Both the position numbers and the translations under genes were made by a program. The notes beneath the pieces were generated by a model. That model worked only from the letters and a program-made list of their open reading frames with translations. It did no database searches and had not been told where the DNA came from. This document shows, piece after piece, positions 61,606 through 64,000 of a stretch of DNA of 64,000 bases; the stretch's first letter is position 1; every line of letters starts with the position of its first letter. This DNA is from Mycolicibacterium austroafricanum (GTDB lineage: Bacteria > Actinomycetota > Actinomycetes > Mycobacteriales > Mycobacteriaceae). The DNA lies in the NCBI RefSeq assembly GCF_000612725.1, contig NZ_HG964452.1:364911-428910 (forward strand), in the 5' to 3' direction.

Positions 61606-62586
61606 GTGAGCCACGACTGGACCGACAACCGCAAGAACCTGATGCTCTTCTCGGGCCGGGCGCACCCCGAACTCGCCGAGCAGGTCGCCAAGGAACTCGA
61701 TGTTCCGGTGACCGCGCAGACCGCACGGGACTTCGCCAACGGCGAGATCTTCGTCCGGTTCGACGAATCCGTGCGCGGCTGCGACGCATTCGTGCTGCAG
61801 AGCCACCCGGCCCCGCTGAACACGTGGCTGATGGAACAGCTGATCATGATCGACGCGCTCAAGCGTGGCAGCGCCAAGCGCATCACCGCGATCCTGCCGT
61901 TCTACCCGTACGCCCGGCAGGACAAGAAGCACCGCGGCCGTGAGCCGATCTCCGCCCGCCTGGTCGCCGACCTCTACAAGACCGCGGGCGCCGACCGGAT
62001 CGTCACCGTCGACCTGCACACCGACCAGATCCAGGGCTTCTTCGACGGCCCCGTCGACCACATGCGGGCACAGAAACTTCTCACCGGCTACATCGCCGAG
62101 AACTACGCCGACCACGACATGGTCGTCGTGTCCCCCGACTCCGGCCGGGTGCGTGTCGCCGAGAAATGGGCCGACGCGCTCGGCGGTGTCCCGCTGGCCT
62201 TCATCCACAAGACGCGTGACCCGCTGGTGCCCAACCAGGTCAAGTCCAACCGCGTCGTCGGCGACGTCAAGGGCAGGACCTGCATCCTGACCGACGACAT
62301 GATCGACACCGGCGGCACCATCGCCGGCGCGGTCAGGCTGCTCAAGCAGGACGGCGCGGCCGACGTCGTCATCGCCGCCACCCACGGCGTGCTGTCGGAT
62401 CCCGCCCGCGAGCGGCTGGCCGAAAGCGGGGCACGCGAGGTCATCGTCACCAACACGCTGCCGATCGGCGAGGACAAGATGTTCCCGCAGCTGACCGTGC
62501 TGTCGATCGCGCCGCTGCTCGCGAACACGATCCGCGCGGTGTTCGACAACGGTTCGGTGACAAGCCTTTTCGACGGGTCGGCGTAA
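61606..62586 (+). CDS. prsA: Ribose-phosphate pyrophosphokinase
   Basis: 326 residues, GTG start (VSHDWTDNRKNLMLFSGRAH). PRPP synthetase motifs: PFYPYARQDKKHRGREPISA, TVDLHTDQIQGFFDGPVDH and the PRPP-binding loop ILTDDMIDTGGTIAGA. Produces PRPP for nucleotides, His, Trp and, in mycobacteria, arabinan. Immediately followed by arsC. Confidence 0.96.
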   Translation: MSHDWTDNRKNLMLFSGRAHPELAEQVAKELDVPVTAQTARDFANGEIFVRFDESVRGCDAFVLQSHPAPLNTWLMEQLIMIDALKRGSAKRITAILPFYPYARQDKKHRGREPISARLVADLYKTAGADRIVTVDLHTDQIQGFFDGPVDHMRAQKLLTGYIAENYADHDMVVVSPDSGRVRVAEKWADALGGVPLAFIHKTRDPLVPNQVKSNRVVGDVKGRTCILTDDMIDTGGTIAGAVRLLKQDGAADVVIAATHGVLSDPARERLAESGAREVIVTNTLPIGEDKMFPQLTVLSIAPLLANTIRAVFDNGSVTSLFDGSA

Positions 62587-62928
62587 GTGGCTGGGCGGAT
62601 CTACCACAACCCTAAGTGCTCGACCTCTCGTAAGACGCTTGATCTGTTGCGTGACAACGGGATCGAGCCCGAGATCGTGCTGTACCTGAAGACGCCGCCC
62701 ACGCGCGCGGAACTGGCGGCGATGATCGCCGACGCCGGGATCGACGTGCGCACCGCCGTGCGCAAGCGGGAATCCCTGTACACCGAGCTCGATCTGGCCT
62801 CGGCGTCCGACGACGAACTGCTCGACGCGATGGCCGAGCATCCGATCCTGATCGAGCGCCCGTTCGTCGTCACCGACAAGGGCACCCGGTTGGCGCGTCC
62901 TCTCGACAACGTCCGTGAGATTCTGTGA
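62587..62928 (+). CDS. arsC: ArsC-type arsenate reductase (glutaredoxin-linked)
   Basis: 113 residues, GTG start that directly abuts the prs stop. Catalytic Cys in YHNPKCSTSRKTLDLL, then the ArsC-family Arg region (HPILIERPFVVTDKGTRLAR). Spx/ArsC family. Its stop overlaps the lpqT start (GTGA). Could reduce arsenate or act as a redox protein. Confidence 0.87.
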   Translation: MAGRIYHNPKCSTSRKTLDLLRDNGIEPEIVLYLKTPPTRAELAAMIADAGIDVRTAVRKRESLYTELDLASASDDELLDAMAEHPILIERPFVVTDKGTRLARPLDNVREIL

Positions 62929-63596
62929 CGGTTCGCCTCCGGCCGGCTCTGGCCGCCGCGGCGATACTGGCGGTCCCGGCCTTGTCCGGCTGCGCCGCCG
63001 AAACCCCTGACTACCAGTCGGTCTGGTCCACCGCGAGCACGACGTCGGCGGCGCCGACCAGCACCGACCCGGATGCGCCCCCGATGTCGATCGCCACGTT
63101 CCTCGAGCAGTCGGGAGTCACCGGGCAGCCCGTCGCGCCCGACAAACTGACCGACCTGACCGTGTCGATGCAGACCCCGCCGGGGTGGCATCCCTACCAG
63201 AACTCCAACCTGGCGCCGGGCACCCGGGTGATCGCCAAGGGCGACACCTACCCCACCGCGATGCTGATGGTGTTCGAGCTCGACGGCGACTTCGACGTCG
63301 CCGAGGCGCTGACCCACGCCAACGTCGATGCCCAGGCGTCGGAGAACTTCCGCGAACTCAACGCCTCGACAGCGGACTTCAACGGTTTTCCGTCGTCGAT
63401 GATCGAGGGCAGCTACGACCTCAACGGCACCCGGATGCACAGCTACAACCGCATCGTCATCGCCACCGGCGCCCCGCCGGACCGGCAGCGCTACCTGGTG
63501 CAGTTCACCGTCACCGGCTTCGCCGACAAGGCCGCCGAGGACGGCCCGGACGTCGAGTCGGTCATCCGCGGCCTCACCGTCGCACTCCCCCGCTGA
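62925..63596 (+). CDS. lpqT: Lipoprotein LpqT
   Basis: 223 residues from GTG. Lipoprotein signal AAAAILAVPALSGC with lipobox LSGC. The rest (LTDLTVSMQTPPGWHPYQNS) is the LpqN/LpqT domain, a mycobacterial cell-envelope lipoprotein family. Location after glmU-prs matches M. tuberculosis Rv1016c. Confidence 0.88.
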   Translation: MTVRLRPALAAAAILAVPALSGCAAETPDYQSVWSTASTTSAAPTSTDPDAPPMSIATFLEQSGVTGQPVAPDKLTDLTVSMQTPPGWHPYQNSNLAPGTRVIAKGDTYPTAMLMVFELDGDFDVAEALTHANVDAQASENFRELNASTADFNGFPSSMIEGSYDLNGTRMHSYNRIVIATGAPPDRQRYLVQFTVTGFADKAAEDGPDVESVIRGLTVALPR

Positions 63597-63602
63597 GACC
63601 GC

Positions 63603-63664
63603 CCCGCCGACATTGCATGCCACGCGCTCGCCCTCAGAGCCGACGCAGATGCAATCTCGGCGGG
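63603..63664. repeat. 16-bp inverted repeat between lpqT and SDR
   Basis: cccgccgacattgcat (63603-63618) and its complement atgcaatctcggcggg (63649-63664) form a 16-bp stem with one mismatch around a 30-nt loop. It begins 6 bp after the lpqT stop. It may be a U-less terminator or a dispersed intergenic repeat. Confidence 0.6.
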
Positions 63665-63681
63665 CCAACTAGGGTGTGGCC

Positions 63682-64000
63682 ATGAGCGACTGGACCGCCG
63701 CGGACCTGCCCTCCTTCGCCGGACGCACCGTCATCGTGACCGGCGCCAACAGCGGACTCGGCCTGATCACGGCGCGCGAACTGGCCCGAGTCGGCGCCAG
63801 GACGATCCTGGCGGTGCGCAACCTGGACAAGGGCAACACCGCCGCAGCCACCATGACCGGTGACGTGGAGGTGCGCAGCCTCGATCTGCAGAACCTGGCC
63901 TCGGTGCGGGCCTTCGCCGACGGTGTCGACAGCGTCGACGTGCTGGTCAACAACGCCGGCATCATGGCGGTGCCGTACGCGCAGACCGTCGACGGCTTCG
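63682..64000 (+). CDS. Short-chain dehydrogenase, partial (C-terminus off-window)
   Basis: The first 106 residues are visible. MSDWTAADLPSFAGRTVIVT begins the fold, with the NAD(P)-binding TGANSGLG and then VDVLVNNAGIMA. Catalytic Tyr-x3-Lys lies beyond the edge. Similar to mycobacterial SDRs with the N-terminal WTAADLPS signature. In M. tuberculosis the gene after lpqT is rplY, so this is another difference in order. Confidence 0.88.
   Translation, partial: MSDWTAADLPSFAGRTVIVTGANSGLGLITARELARVGARTILAVRNLDKGNTAAATMTGDVEVRSLDLQNLASVRAFADGVDSVDVLVNNAGIMAVPYAQTVDGF

Noticed and set aside
59784..61886. A 700-codon minus-strand frame across glmU and tRNA-Gln
   Set aside because: It would run through a tRNA and the whole of glmU. 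The sequence shows no domain and the GlmU frame is unambiguous.

Overview
The window is high-GC actinobacterial DNA from a mycobacterium, most likely a fast grower (Mycolicibacterium-like). The right-hand 20 kb keeps the gene order known from Mycobacterium tuberculosis Rv1016c-Rv1026 (lpqT, prsA, glmU, TetR, mfd, mazG, lpqU, eno, ftsB-like, DUF501, ppx). Extra blocks are inserted in that order: efeUOB, a pucR/FAD-oxidase/greA-like block with a tRNA-Gln, and arsC.

Positions 1-19199 are accessory. Two integrated elements appear stacked at one tRNA-Leu(UAA) gene (19157-19230, minus). Element A (off the left edge to about 3559) is a phiRv2-like prophage remnant or satellite. It has a leftward early operon (P-loop ATPase, DUF2742, three small proteins, excisionase), a divergent XRE regulator and a tyrosine integrase beside the att site. 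Element B (about 3548-19199) is a phage-satellite-like island. It carries a low-GC AAA+ ATPase with a C-terminal Cys cluster and winged helix, a tyrosine integrase split by an ISL3-family IS, a serine recombinase, a primase-helicase (Prim-Pol/DUF3987), an iteron-like origin candidate, a CCCH zinc-motif protein, small DNA-binding proteins, a capsid-like protein and an IS3-family IS. No portal, large terminase, tail or lysis gene is visible in B. A displaced tRNA 3' half at 3526-3559 marks the junction between A and B.

From 19231 to 28602 there are chromosomal housekeeping and stress genes: an M20 amidohydrolase, a UsfY-like membrane protein, a flavodoxin-fold protein, a zinc alcohol dehydrogenase, hemerythrin, flavin reductase and RibD-like genes, an SDR and small membrane proteins. 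From 28839 to 36967 lies a complete kdp potassium-uptake locus (a small unannotated-type ORF, then kdpF-A-B-C-D-E), with 11-bp-phased direct repeats in its promoter region and an enlarged KdpC. An alpha/beta hydrolase and an acyl-CoA synthetase (propionate/acetate type) follow, then a DUF4383 gene broken by an IS1380-family IS with a 4-bp duplication.

From 42291 to 64000 come an ABM-like protein, the conserved ppx/DUF501/ftsB/eno/lpqU cluster, efeUOB iron uptake, mazG-mfd, TetR, a PucR regulator with a DadA-like oxidase, a GreA/B-like factor, tRNA-Gln, glmU-prs-arsC-lpqT and a truncated SDR at the right edge.
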